A stretch of 57,952 nt of DNA from contig NZ_JAGGPK010000011.1 of the NCBI RefSeq assembly GCF_018613855.1, positions 1-57,952 on the forward strand. Reading direction: 5' to 3'. The notes beneath the pieces were generated by a model. It saw nothing but the letters and a program-made list of their open reading frames with translations. It was not told where the DNA came from and searched no databases. The position numbers were made by a program, and so were the translations under genes. Position 1 is the stretch's first letter, and each line of letters opens with the position of its first letter. Origin of the DNA: Arthrobacter sp. ISL-30. GTDB lineage: Bacteria; Actinomycetota; Actinomycetes; Actinomycetales; Micrococcaceae. This document shows positions 8,497 through 17,833 of this stretch, one piece after another.

Positions 8497-9633
8497 CTAG
8501 GCTTCCGGCGTTCCCTGATGGAACCGAAGCCGCCATTGTCCTCCGTCAAGAACCCATAGGGACGTTCGAAGGACCGTCCCGGCCCGCCCGTAGCTGCGAT
8601 AGGTCAGCAGGATCGCGTTGTCCCCGATTCGGTCGGAGCCGAGGAGTTCGATGTCCCCGTGTTCGGCGGGGTTCTGTTCAAGGGACATCATCATGGCGTC
8701 CCGGGTCCAGAAGCGGCCGGACGTCCCGATTTCGGTGAAATCGGGGTGGAGCAGAACGCCGGTTCGTCCGAGGTCGGCGCGCACGTCGGGACGCAGGAGT
8801 TCCTTCTCCAGCGCAAGGACGGTTTCCTCGTCAGTGCGTCCGGAGTTCACGGGTGCCCCATCCACAGACTCCGTGAACAAGACGGGTTCAGCGAAGGCTT
8901 CCTCGTCGTCAAAGAGGGAGGGCTCTTGGGTGTAAGACGGTTCCTCTGTGTACACGGGTTCTTCCTCTGGGGTGTACAGAGGCTCTTCCGCTTCTTCACC
9001 AAAAACCTCGCCGGAGGAGGATTCAACGGGAGAGTGCTCAACGGAAGTCGTCTGGTCAAAGAGAGACGGCTCTTGCGCCACCGGTGCCGCTGCCCCGGTG
9101 ACGGCGCCAGGGCGGCCCGTACGGAGTTCTGCATCTTGTTGTGCGGCAGCGCGTGACCAAGGCGTCGAGCCGGAGAAGCCGGGACCGGCCGGAACAGCAA
9201 GTCCCTGCTGGTAAGCGATTGCCACGGCCCGAGCACGTTCGTCAGCGGCCTCGTTGAGGTCATGGCCGGCATGACCCTTGACCCACTCGAACGTATACTT
9301 TCGGCCGATCAGCTCAGTATCTATATCCTTGAGCAGCTCCACATTGAGGACGGGCTTTCCATCGGCCTTGCGCCAGCCCTTGCGCTTCCACCCCGGCATC
9401 CACTTGGTGATGCAGTTGATGACGTACTGGCTGTCGCACAGGATATGCAGTTCCTCATCAGGAAGGTGGGCTGTCTGGCGGAACAGATCCAGCACGGCCA
9501 TGAGCTCACCCTGGTTGTTGGTGCCGTGGGGCCAGCCCCCGGCACGCCAGCAGGAATCATTCACGTACCAGGCCCAGCCGGCCGGGCCGGGATTGCCAAG
9601 CGCGGAACCGTCGGCCGCAGCAGTAATCGTCAT
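8497..9633 (-). CDS. rnhA: Ribonuclease HI fused to a C-terminal DUF4440/NTF2-like domain
   Basis: A 378-residue fusion. Residues 1-142 are an RNase HI fold that cuts the RNA strand of RNA-DNA hybrids. Candidate metal ligands are D8 (AADGSALGNPGPAGWAW), E43 (GELMAVLDLF), D67 (ILCDSQYVI) and D131 (NEAADERA), with the basic handle GWKRKGWRKADGKPV and WVKGHAGH before the last. A low-complexity acidic linker (about 160-265) repeats EPSLFD and EEPxYT units. The last 110 residues (EETVLALEKELLRPDVRAD to the end) form a DUF4440/SnoaL-like cone that commonly binds small molecules. The fusion is unusual compared with the normal 150-residue enzyme. It is convergent with the WXG100 gene and lies downstream of groEL. 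Confidence 0.88.
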   Translation of the reverse strand: MTITAAADGSALGNPGPAGWAWYVNDSCWRAGGWPHGTNNQGELMAVLDLFRQTAHLPDEELHILCDSQYVINCITKWMPGWKRKGWRKADGKPVLNVELLKDIDTELIGRKYTFEWVKGHAGHDLNEAADERARAVAIAYQQGLAVPAGPGFSGSTPWSRAAAQQDAELRTGRPGAVTGAAAPVAQEPSLFDQTTSVEHSPVESSSGEVFGEEAEEPLYTPEEEPVYTEEPSYTQEPSLFDDEEAFAEPVLFTESVDGAPVNSGRTDEETVLALEKELLRPDVRADLGRTGVLLHPDFTEIGTSGRFWTRDAMMMSLEQNPAEHGDIELLGSDRIGDNAILLTYRSYGRAGTVLRTSLWVLDGGQWRLRFHQGTPEA

Positions 9634-9680
9634 GCCTCAATCCTGCCAGACAGCAGCGACACCAAAGAGAGCGTCCATAA

Positions 9681-9722
9681 ACGGCGAGGCGGCCCCCACC
9701 CGAAGATGGGGACCGCCGTCGT
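9681..9722 (-). terminator. Probable groEL terminator hairpin
   Basis: Arms at 9688-9698 (GGCGGCCCCCA) and 9707-9717 pair over 11 bp, with one G-U pair in the minus-strand RNA, around an 8-nt loop. Flanking ACGGCGA/GTCGTT partly extends the stem. It begins 29 nt after the groEL stop codon on the minus strand and separates it from the RNase H gene. Confidence 0.65.
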
Positions 9723-9750
9723 TGATTGCTGCCGTGTGGTTGGCGGGAGG

Positions 9751-11487
<1,737 letters not shown>

Positions 11488-11562
11488 TCACCTCAGCAAG
11501 GTTTTTCTTTGGCTCCTGCCGCTCCTTTACCAACCCGATGATCCGGCTTTCCGGAAGTCGTT

Positions 11563-11589
11563 TTAGCAGTCGAAGCTTGGGAGTGCTAA
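11563..11589 (-). promoter_or_regulatory. CIRCE operator 1 (HrcA site)
   Basis: TTAGCAGTC (11563-11571), 9 nt, then GAGTGCTAA (11581-11589). The consensus is TTAGCACTC-N9-GAGTGCTAA, so the only mismatch is one base in the left arm. It lies just downstream of the predicted transcription start of groL. Confidence 0.8.
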
Positions 11590-11594
11590 GTCAA

Positions 11595-11623
11595 TAATTA
11601 GCACTCACCCGGGGAGAGTGCAA
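11595..11623 (-). promoter_or_regulatory. Sigma-70-type promoter of groL
   Basis: On the minus strand: -35 TTGCAC (plus coordinates 11618-11623), a 17-nt spacer, and -10 TAATTA (11595-11600). Transcription would start near 11588, leaving about 205 nt of leader before the ATG. Both CIRCE sites overlap or flank it. Confidence 0.7.
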
Positions 11624-11624
11624 G
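11598..11624 (-). promoter_or_regulatory. CIRCE operator 2 (HrcA site)
   Basis: TTAGCACTC (11598-11606) matches the consensus arm exactly. It is followed by 9 nt and GAGTGCAAG (11616-11624), with two mismatches. It overlays the -10 to -35 spacer of the groL promoter. Together with operator 1 it forms a tandem pair with centres 35 bp apart. Confidence 0.8.
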
Positions 11625-11732
11625 CAGACGAGTCCGCTGGTGCCGTTTTGGCAGGGCAGGTTCGCTGGTGGCGATCAGGACTGCGATGTGTTCCTGCTGC
11701 CAGGGCAACGGGTGCGGGGGTGACTTCCCACA

Positions 11733-13058
11733 TTAGCCGGATTTGGCAACCGCCTGGCTGCCGCTCAGTTCTGCGCGGTTGTCCCCTCCATAGGTGAAGA
11801 CCATGTAGTTGGCCGAGGTGATGTCACCGTTCGCGTCGAAGTTAATGGCCCCGGACTGGCCCTGGTAGTCGGGCGTCCTGCCCGCCCTCAAGCCATCGAT
11901 GCATTCCTTGTAGCTGGCGCACTCCGCGAAGTCTGCCACACTACCGCCTGCGGCGCTCCCGCCTGCGGCACTTCCGCCCACGGCCGCCGTCGCAACTCCT
12001 GCGCGGAATCCACCCGAGACCGTGGTTAGCCAGGCCGCCATGGACGAACCGGCGTCGTCCTCTGCTGCCGCAGCGGCAATGGCCGCCAGATTAACGGCGT
12101 CGTACGTCTCGGCGGCGAACGTCATATCCTTCAGCCCGGAATCCATTGCCACCAGCTCGCCCTGGAAGTGGGCCGAGGGAAAGACTCCGGGCAGGATTCC
12201 ACGGGCTCCGCTCAAGGCCTTGGAGCCAAGTTCAGCACCGTATTGGCGGACTGCTCCGTCGCTGAGCACCAGCTTTTCTCCGGAGATGCCTGCGTTGTGG
12301 AGTTCCGAGAGGGCCCCTTGCGCGCCTCCGCGGGCAACCACGATAACGACCTCCGGGCCCGCTGCCTTGACCTGGGCTACGGCCGCGGCCGCGTTCCCGG
12401 CAGTAAATTCGGCTGTTGCCACCGTTTCGGCTCCGGAAGACGTGACAGCAGAGCTCGCCGATTCCGCCACGTCCTGGCCATAGTCGCCCGCCTCATGAAT
12501 TACCGCCACCCGCTTGGCACCGCCCTCGAGCGCCAGCTTAGCGAGTGCACCGCCCTGGGCAACGTCGGCCGCCGCAGTCCGGAAATAGAAACCGCCGCTG
12601 TTGTACGCGCTCAGGCCGGCGGCAGTGTTGGCCGGGGAGATCAGCAGGATCTTGGAACGGGAGAGCACATCTATCGCTGCCGTGGCCCGGCTGGAGTCCG
12701 TGGGGCCGATCACGACGTCGGCGTCCGCATCGACCAGGGCGCGGGCCTGTCCGGCCGTATCCTGGCCCACCGATTCAGGCAACAGTTCCACAGGCCTGCC
12801 CTTATGGCCGCCTGCCCCATTGATTTCCTGGACAGCCAGTTTGGCGGCTGCAAGCTGGGCCTTGTTGAGAAAACTTCCCTGTCCTTCGTTATCGAGGATC
12901 AGCCCGATGCGCAGCGTACCGTCACCGCTCGCCTCGGCAGGGTCCACCCGCGCATTGCCAGTGGGTACGGAACAACCTGAAAGCGCAAGGGCAGCCGCGA
13001 CAGGGACAGCAGCAAGTACTCTGCGAAACCGCGGGCTTCGCCGATCAAGGAAAGGCAC
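11733..13058 (-). CDS. ABC transporter substrate-binding lipoprotein, branched-chain amino acid type
   Basis: A 441-residue type I periplasmic-binding protein. The N-terminus is a lipoprotein signal: basic start, hydrophobic run AAVPVAAALA and lipobox LSGC. The mature part has the LivJ-like pattern (LRIGLILDNEGQGSFLNKAQ, then ASGDGT..VIGPTDSSRATAA, LLISPANTAAGLS, and AVIHEAGDYGQ). A Gly/Ala/Ser spacer repeats GGSAAGGSAAGGS near residue 365. Its ligand is unknown and no permease or ATPase genes are nearby, so it is an orphan. The GTG start at 13056-13058 shares one base with the stop of the upstream cold-shock gene (TAGTG), implying translational coupling. Confidence 0.88.
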   Translation of the reverse strand: MPFLDRRSPRFRRVLAAVPVAAALALSGCSVPTGNARVDPAEASGDGTLRIGLILDNEGQGSFLNKAQLAAAKLAVQEINGAGGHKGRPVELLPESVGQDTAGQARALVDADADVVIGPTDSSRATAAIDVLSRSKILLISPANTAAGLSAYNSGGFYFRTAAADVAQGGALAKLALEGGAKRVAVIHEAGDYGQDVAESASSAVTSSGAETVATAEFTAGNAAAAVAQVKAAGPEVVIVVARGGAQGALSELHNAGISGEKLVLSDGAVRQYGAELGSKALSGARGILPGVFPSAHFQGELVAMDSGLKDMTFAAETYDAVNLAAIAAAAAEDDAGSSMAAWLTTVSGGFRAGVATAAVGGSAAGGSAAGGSVADFAECASYKECIDGLRAGRTPDYQGQSGAINFDANGDITSANYMVFTYGGDNRAELSGSQAVAKSG

Positions 13059-13261
13059 TACGCGAGCCGTACGCTCTCTGCCTGCTGGCCCTTCTCGCCT
13101 TCGCCGATTTCGAACTCCACCCGCTGGCCTTCTTCGAGGGCGCGAAATCCGTCCATCTCAATAGCCGACCAGTGGACAAAAACGTCGTCGCCGGTTTCAT
13201 CCACCGTGATAAAGCCGTAGCCCTTTTCGGCGTTGAACCATTTGACGGTCCCCAAAGCCAT
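13058..13261 (-). CDS. CspA-family cold-shock protein
   Basis: A 67-residue single-domain protein of standard length: [18 protein letters not shown] (RNP1) and DVFVHWSAI (RNP2), ending QQAESVRLA. It binds single-stranded RNA and acts as an RNA chaperone in family members. The ATG at 13261 was chosen because upstream in-frame codons give an unlikely 33-residue extension. Its stop TAG overlaps the GTG of the lipoprotein gene by one nucleotide. Such coupling of a cold-shock protein to a substrate-binding protein is odd, because csp genes are normally monocistronic. Confidence 0.93.
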   Translation of the reverse strand: MALGTVKWFNAEKGYGFITVDETGDDVFVHWSAIEMDGFRALEEGQRVEFEIGEGEKGQQAESVRLA

Positions 13262-13401
13262 GATGTCCACTCTTTCCGATTGCACGATTCCAGGGCCAGC
13301 CCCTGCCACTGTCCCGGTGCAAACTACTGTATCCACAGTCACATACCGCGGCGCCTGCACAGTGCCGGAGCATGGGAATAGTTATTCAGGCGTAACCGGG
13401 A

Positions 13402-14025
13402 TTACTGGAAGCCCGGCCCCAGGATGATGACCACAGGCTGCTGGAACTCGGCTGATTCCACGAGATTAGTGATTCCCAGGAGTTTCCCCAACGCCTCGGC
13501 ATTGCCCAGTTGGGCGGCGTCCCTGTAGAAGATCACTGACGACCGCTGTGGGGTGCCGCTCCAATTGGCCACCATTCCCAGCGGCCAGCCTTCGGCCTGG
13601 ACCTGTGCGGCAACGCGGGCGGCGAGGCCGCCGGTGGTAGTGGCGTTGTACACAGACACTGCTGAGGTAGTGTCCACGGCTGCCGTGGTGGGGGTAGGCG
13701 TCGGGCTGGGCGATGGATGCACGGTGCTTTGCGGGCTGGCCGAGGCGGACGTCGTAGCCAGTGTTTCGGCCTTCGGCGTTTCGGACGCAAGGGTTCCTCC
13801 CTTGGCATCTTCCGCTGAGACATTGCTGGACATTGCGGCCGGCTGGGTGAAGCCCAGCTTGGGGAGGATCAGGAAACAGACAAGGCCGATGACCAAGGCG
13901 GCAATGCCCACAGTAAGGATGGGTACCAGTGAGGGCCGCGGAGCATCTGTCGCGGCGCGGTGGACGCCTTGGCGCGACGAGTTCTGCGCGACGCGGTCGA
14001 ATTCATCCCGGGCATATTTGGTCAT
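13402..14025 (-). CDS. LytR_C-domain membrane protein
   Basis: A 207-residue protein with a basic N-terminus, one TM helix (about 35-57, PILTVGIAALVIGLVCFLIL) and a Thr/Ser/Pro-rich extracytoplasmic stalk (SPSPTPTPTTAAVDT) that probably spans the cell wall. Residues about 120-207 form the LytR C-terminal domain (VSVYNATTTGGLAARVAAQVQ, then WPLGMVANW and the final VVIILGPGFQ). Such domains are found in LytR-CpsA-Psr cell-wall ligases and also, as here, on their own. No LCP catalytic domain is present. The DUF3263 gene ends 58 nt upstream on the same strand, an arrangement I recognise as common in Micrococcaceae. Confidence 0.85.
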   Translation of the reverse strand: MTKYARDEFDRVAQNSSRQGVHRAATDAPRPSLVPILTVGIAALVIGLVCFLILPKLGFTQPAAMSSNVSAEDAKGGTLASETPKAETLATTSASASPQSTVHPSPSPTPTPTTAAVDTTSAVSVYNATTTGGLAARVAAQVQAEGWPLGMVANWSGTPQRSSVIFYRDAAQLGNAEALGKLLGITNLVESAEFQQPVVIILGPGFQ

Positions 14026-14083
14026 AGTAAAGAGGCATCCTTGCTTGTGACTGCTGGCCTGCTACGGGGCGGGAGCCCTGGTT

Positions 14084-14434
14084 TTACGCGTCAGACCCCA
14101 ACCGGCGCGCCGTGCGGGCCCGCTGACGTGACGTACGTAGTCTACGCAATCTCTTGACCAGCATCGGGTCGTGCGCCAGGGCGTCCTCCGTGTCAATGAG
14201 GGCGTTGAGGATCTGGTAGTAATGGGTAGCCGAGAGGTCGAACAGCTCCCGGATGGCTTGTTCCTTGGCCCCTGCATACTTCCACCACTGCCGCTCAAGG
14301 GCCAGCATCTGCTGCTCGCGTAAGCTGAGGGGCGAGTCGCTGCGGGTGCGGGATGAAATGTCTTCAAGCGCCAGGCCGGCGCCATGGGCCTCGAGGCCGT
14401 CGGAGGCCATGTTGTCCGGTGCGGGTTCTGCCAC
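14084..14434 (-). CDS. DUF3263 family protein
   Basis: A 116-residue protein. The DUF3263 core (about 45-105: MLALERQWWKYAGAKEQAIR, LFDLSATHYYQILNALID) looks like a small helix-turn-helix-type bundle of unknown role. The GTG at 14434 is chosen because AAGGAG sits exactly 6 nt upstream; ATG 14476 or 14503 would add an unlikely N-terminus. It is followed by the LytR_C gene on the same strand, and the divergent uracil-DNA glycosylase lies on the other side. Confidence 0.82.
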   Translation of the reverse strand: MAEPAPDNMASDGLEAHGAGLALEDISSRTRSDSPLSLREQQMLALERQWWKYAGAKEQAIRELFDLSATHYYQILNALIDTEDALAHDPMLVKRLRRLRTSRQRARTARRLGSDA

Positions 14435-14578
14435 GACATACTCCTTGGGGCGCTGCTCAAAATGTCCTACCCCCATGCTACGGACGAATAACAGGCATGT
14501 CATTTAGCCGGGCCCTGGCCGGGTGCTAGCCAGCGGGCTGCCGCTCCAAACCAGCGTCCAACCCAGCGTCCGCCGCAA

Positions 14579-15364
14579 GTGGGAGACAATGGGGAGGTGT
14601 TTGGCGAAGAAGCGTTGTTCGATGTGGGGCAAGGGGAACGGGAGCCTGAGGCCTTTGCCCAGCTCACCACTTTACCCCTGGATGAGCTCCTGGCGCCCGA
14701 CTGGGCGAAGGCCTTGGAGCCGGTCGAGGCCGAGCTGCGACAGGCGCTGCGGTTTGTAGCCCGTGAGGCAGGCGACGGAGCTAAGGTGCTGCCATCGGCG
14801 TCGAACCTCCTGCGCGCGTTTCGCCGGCCCTTGGCCGACGTCAAAGTCCTGATAGTGGGCCAGGACCCCTACCCGACGCCGGGACACGCCGTCGGGCTTT
14901 CCTTCGCAGTCTCCCCCCAGACGCGCCCCATCCCCCGCAGTCTTGTGAACATTTACCGTGAACTCCAGGATGACCTGGGCCTCCCTCCTCGTGTGCACGG
15001 CGACCTTTCGGCGTGGTCGGACCAGGGGGTGCTGCTGCTCAACCGGGTGCTCAGTGTCGCGGCGGGAAAGGCGGGCTCGCACCGGGGCAAGGGCTGGGAG
15101 AAGATCACGACGGCGGCTGTCTCCGCCGTCGCGTCGCGGCAGGACAATCGCGGTGTCCGCAGCCCCCTGGTGGCCATCCTGTGGGGAAAGGACGCTGACA
15201 GCGTTCGGCCCCTCTTGGGCGAGACCCCGATACTGGCAAGCGCGCATCCAAGCCCCTTGTCTGCGTCCCGTGGTTTTTTCGGTTCGCGTCCGTTCAGCCA
15301 GGCCAACGCCCTGCTCCGGGAGCAGGGCGCTGACGGCGTGAATTGGGAACTGCCGGCAATCTGA
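14579..15364 (+). CDS. ung: Uracil-DNA glycosylase
   Basis: About 261 residues. It removes uracil from DNA in base-excision repair. Catalytic motif GQDPYP has the water-activating D96; the C-terminal DNA-intercalation loop is [20 protein letters not shown]. Both are classic family 1 motifs. The start is uncertain: GTG 14579 has no Shine-Dalgarno, GTG 14597 overlaps GGGGAGG, and TTG 14615 (LFDVG) is another candidate. Core family members start near [12 protein letters not shown], so the first 30 residues may be extra. It is divergent from DUF3263. Confidence 0.93.
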   Translation: MGDNGEVFGEEALFDVGQGEREPEAFAQLTTLPLDELLAPDWAKALEPVEAELRQALRFVAREAGDGAKVLPSASNLLRAFRRPLADVKVLIVGQDPYPTPGHAVGLSFAVSPQTRPIPRSLVNIYRELQDDLGLPPRVHGDLSAWSDQGVLLLNRVLSVAAGKAGSHRGKGWEKITTAAVSAVASRQDNRGVRSPLVAILWGKDADSVRPLLGETPILASAHPSPLSASRGFFGSRPFSQANALLREQGADGVNWELPAI

Positions 15365-15380
15365 CAGCCGGCCATCACTG

Positions 15381-15409
15381 TTGCAGGAATTATCGTGTGA
15401 GTGTAATAA
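15381..15409 (+). promoter_or_regulatory. Sigma-70-type promoter of the siderophore-interacting protein gene
   Basis: -35 TTGCAG (15381-15386), 17-nt spacer, -10 TAATAA (15404-15409). It lies 17 nt after the ung stop codon. The iron box is 23 nt downstream of the -10. Confidence 0.65.
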
Positions 15410-15432
15410 CACCCCGTCAGCCAGCGGCATTG

Positions 15433-15451
15433 TTAGCCTAGGCTTACCTTA
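15433..15451 (+). promoter_or_regulatory. Iron box (IdeR/DtxR operator)
   Basis: TTAGCCTAGGCTTACCTTA matches 15 of 19 positions of TTAGGTTAGSCTAACCTAA, including the central TAGGCT. Its last base is the A of the start codon, so a bound IdeR repressor would also cover the initiation region. Predicted repression when iron is plentiful. Confidence 0.65.
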
Positions 15452-16290
15452 TGACTACTGTTCCAGCAGCCACTTCGGCAACCCGGAAATCGCGGCCGCA
15501 AGTGAATCTGACCGTCCTCCGACGCGAGGAACTGTCGCCGCACATGGTTCGCATCGTGGCCGGGGGTCCTGGTTTCTCGGACTTTGTGAACAACGCCTTC
15601 GTTGACCGGTACGTCAAGATCGTTTTTCCGCAGCCCGGCGTCGATTACCCCCGGCCGCTGGACCTGTGGGCCGTGCGCGAGACGATGCCGCGGGAGCAGT
15701 GGCCTTACACCCGCACCTACACTCTGCGTTGGGTAGACGAGGCCGCGGAGGAGCTCGCCGTCGACTTCGTCGTCCATGGTGATGAAGGGCTGGCCGGGCC
15801 TTGGGCCATTGCGGCACAGCCCGGGGACGAATTTGTCTTCACCGGGCCAGGCGGAGCCTACAACCCAGACCCTGCCGCCGATTGGCATCTTTTCGCTGGC
15901 GACGACGCCGGGCTCCCGGCCATAGCGGCCGCCGTCGAATCCCTTCCCGCAACAGCCCGCGGGCTCGCGTTCCTGGAAGTCGATTCCGAAGCGGACATTC
16001 TACCCATTGCGGCTCCGGCCGCCGTCGAGCTTCACTGGCTCCTCCGCCGTGGCGTGCCCGCCGGGTCCTCGACGCTGCTCCTGGACGCCGTTCGTGACGG
16101 CGATTGGCTGGACGGCCGGGTCCACGTGTTCGCACATGGCGAGCGGGGCTATATGAAAGGGCTGCGGGACATCCTGTTCAAGCAGCGCGGACTGGAGCGG
16201 ACCCAAGTGTCACTCTCCGGTTATTGGGCACAGGGCCGGGTCGAGGACGACTTCCAGGCCGAGAAGAAACTCCCGATCGGCCAGATCTAG
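15451..16290 (+). CDS. Siderophore-interacting protein (ferric-chelate reductase, ViuB/SIP type)
   Basis: A 279-residue FAD/NAD(P)H reductase that releases iron from imported ferric siderophores. The FAD-binding domain has YTRTYTLRWVD (RxYT motif), then VDFVVHGDEGLAGPWA. The NADPH-binding part has LFAGDDAGLPAIAAAVES, then the C-terminal HVFAHGERGYMKGLRDIL and LSGYWAQGRVEDDF, all typical of SIP proteins. The ATG abuts an iron box and no clear Shine-Dalgarno is present. No siderophore ABC transporter is adjacent, so it is a stand-alone iron-regulated gene here. It is convergent with the exporter gene (10-nt gap). Confidence 0.92.
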   Translation: MTTVPAATSATRKSRPQVNLTVLRREELSPHMVRIVAGGPGFSDFVNNAFVDRYVKIVFPQPGVDYPRPLDLWAVRETMPREQWPYTRTYTLRWVDEAAEELAVDFVVHGDEGLAGPWAIAAQPGDEFVFTGPGGAYNPDPAADWHLFAGDDAGLPAIAAAVESLPATARGLAFLEVDSEADILPIAAPAAVELHWLLRRGVPAGSSTLLLDAVRDGDWLDGRVHVFAHGERGYMKGLRDILFKQRGLERTQVSLSGYWAQGRVEDDFQAEKKLPIGQI

Positions 16291-16300
16291 CGGCTACATC

Positions 16301-17788
16301 CTAGCGGCGCCGGCCGCGCCTTCGTTCATTGCTGGCGAGCCCCTGCGTCAACGGCCTTGCCAGGTTGTCGCCGAGGACAATGCCTGCGGCAATAGCCAGC
16401 ACAATCGCGGCGGCGTTGAGCATGCCCCCGGCGCCTGACAGGGTCTCCCCTTCCTCCACAGTGAGCACGTACAGGGAGCGGAAGATCGTCAAGCCCGGAA
16501 GCAGGATCAAGGCCGCCGGAACGGCCACGACAAGCTGGGGCGCGCCGAGCTTCAGGGCTACCACCCGTGCCAGCAAACCGATGACGACGGCGGATATAGC
16601 GGGGGAAAGCCGGTCGCCTAAGCCCAGGTTCCCGGCCGCCCAGAGTGCGAAAAAGCCGACAAGCCCCACGGCCGCCGTCGGAAGCAGGAGCTTCACATGG
16701 GTCTGCTCCGTGACACCGATCGCAACCACGGCCACGGCGATAAGCAGTGCCTGACCCCACAGCGGATACGCGTCGGGGAAGGTCTGGGTGACGTCGATGG
16801 GTTCGCTGCCCAGTAGCTCCCCGACCACGAAGGCCACCGCGATCCCCGCCACGATCGCGCCGAAAGTGAGGAACGTGGAGAGGAATCGCCCGGCCGCCGT
16901 GACCGGGAAGCCATTGATGGCGTCCTGAACGGAGGACACGAGCCGCCCGGTGGGCAGGAGCAGCAGGATCCCGCCGGCCACCACGATGGACGGGGCAATA
17001 TCCGCACCCGCCCAGCGCAGCATCAAGGCTATGAACGTGACCAGGAAGGCGCAGGCAGCCGTGTTGAAGAAGTCCGGCGTTCGCCAGCGGCCGAGCTGGC
17101 GGGCCAGCAGGCTGACCAGGATGTTCGACCCGAACGCGAGGGCCGAGGCGCCCGGGCCACCGCCCAGGACGCCCACGAATACTGCTGCGAAGATACCGAA
17201 AGCGATGGTGACCATCCAGCGCGGGAAGGGCTTGCTGCCACGGATGATGTCATCCAGCCGGCTGACCGCTTCTGTACGGCCAACTCCCCCGGCCACAATG
17301 TCCGTGACGAGCTGGTGGACCTTGGCCAGGCCCGCGTAGTTATTCGTCCAGGACCGAACCACACGGAGCAGCGAAATCGGTGTCTGGTCCTTCGGCGCAT
17401 AGTTGATGGCGACCGACTGGTTTGTGATGTCCACTTCGATATTCTTCAAGCCCAGCGCAGCGGTTACGGCGATGATGCTGGTTTCGACCTCCAAGGCGCC
17501 GGCGCCATAGCGGAACATGGTTTCCGCCATGTGCAGGGCGAAGTCGATGGTCTTCCTGGCAGAGGCGTCCACCCCGCCAACCTGGATGGTGGGATTGGCG
17601 TATGGGCTGCCGGCAAGGCGATCCACAATGGTGAGGGGCGCCGTCGGCGGATTTTCGCCTTGGACCAGCCGGCGCAGCATACGCCTGGCGTAGGCATTCT
17701 GCGTGATTTGCGACGCCGTGAGCGGCTGGGTTTTGGGCAGTCCGTCCGTCTGGGGACGGTTGCCGGCTCCTTCGGGTCGTTCAGTCAA
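16301..17788 (-). CDS. thrE: ThrE-type threonine/serine exporter
   Basis: A 495-residue membrane protein. The N-terminal cytoplasmic DUF1212-like domain (about 40-200) includes DFALHMAETMFRYGAGALEV and EVDITNQSVAINY. It is followed by about ten predicted helices (about 205-485), the second half being the ThrE_2/DUF3815-like part (GIVLGDNLARPL near the end). ThrE in Corynebacterium exports threonine and serine by proton motive force. The TTG start at 17788 has GGAGG 9 nt upstream. It follows femX on the same strand by 45 nt. Near the serine/glycine genes, it may vent excess serine; substrate here is inferred. Confidence 0.88.
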   Translation of the reverse strand: MTERPEGAGNRPQTDGLPKTQPLTASQITQNAYARRMLRRLVQGENPPTAPLTIVDRLAGSPYANPTIQVGGVDASARKTIDFALHMAETMFRYGAGALEVETSIIAVTAALGLKNIEVDITNQSVAINYAPKDQTPISLLRVVRSWTNNYAGLAKVHQLVTDIVAGGVGRTEAVSRLDDIIRGSKPFPRWMVTIAFGIFAAVFVGVLGGGPGASALAFGSNILVSLLARQLGRWRTPDFFNTAACAFLVTFIALMLRWAGADIAPSIVVAGGILLLLPTGRLVSSVQDAINGFPVTAAGRFLSTFLTFGAIVAGIAVAFVVGELLGSEPIDVTQTFPDAYPLWGQALLIAVAVVAIGVTEQTHVKLLLPTAAVGLVGFFALWAAGNLGLGDRLSPAISAVVIGLLARVVALKLGAPQLVVAVPAALILLPGLTIFRSLYVLTVEEGETLSGAGGMLNAAAIVLAIAAGIVLGDNLARPLTQGLASNERRRGRRR

Positions 17789-17833
17789 TCTGGGCAGCCT
17801 CCAAGGTGAAAACAGGGATCACGCACTGCGATT

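Noticed and set aside
11581..11606. GAGTGCTAA and TTAGCACTC as one operator with an 8-nt loop
   Set aside because: The arms are in the reverse order for CIRCE. Read with their outer neighbours each arm belongs to a proper TTAGCACTC-N9-GAGTGCTAA site, giving two operators.
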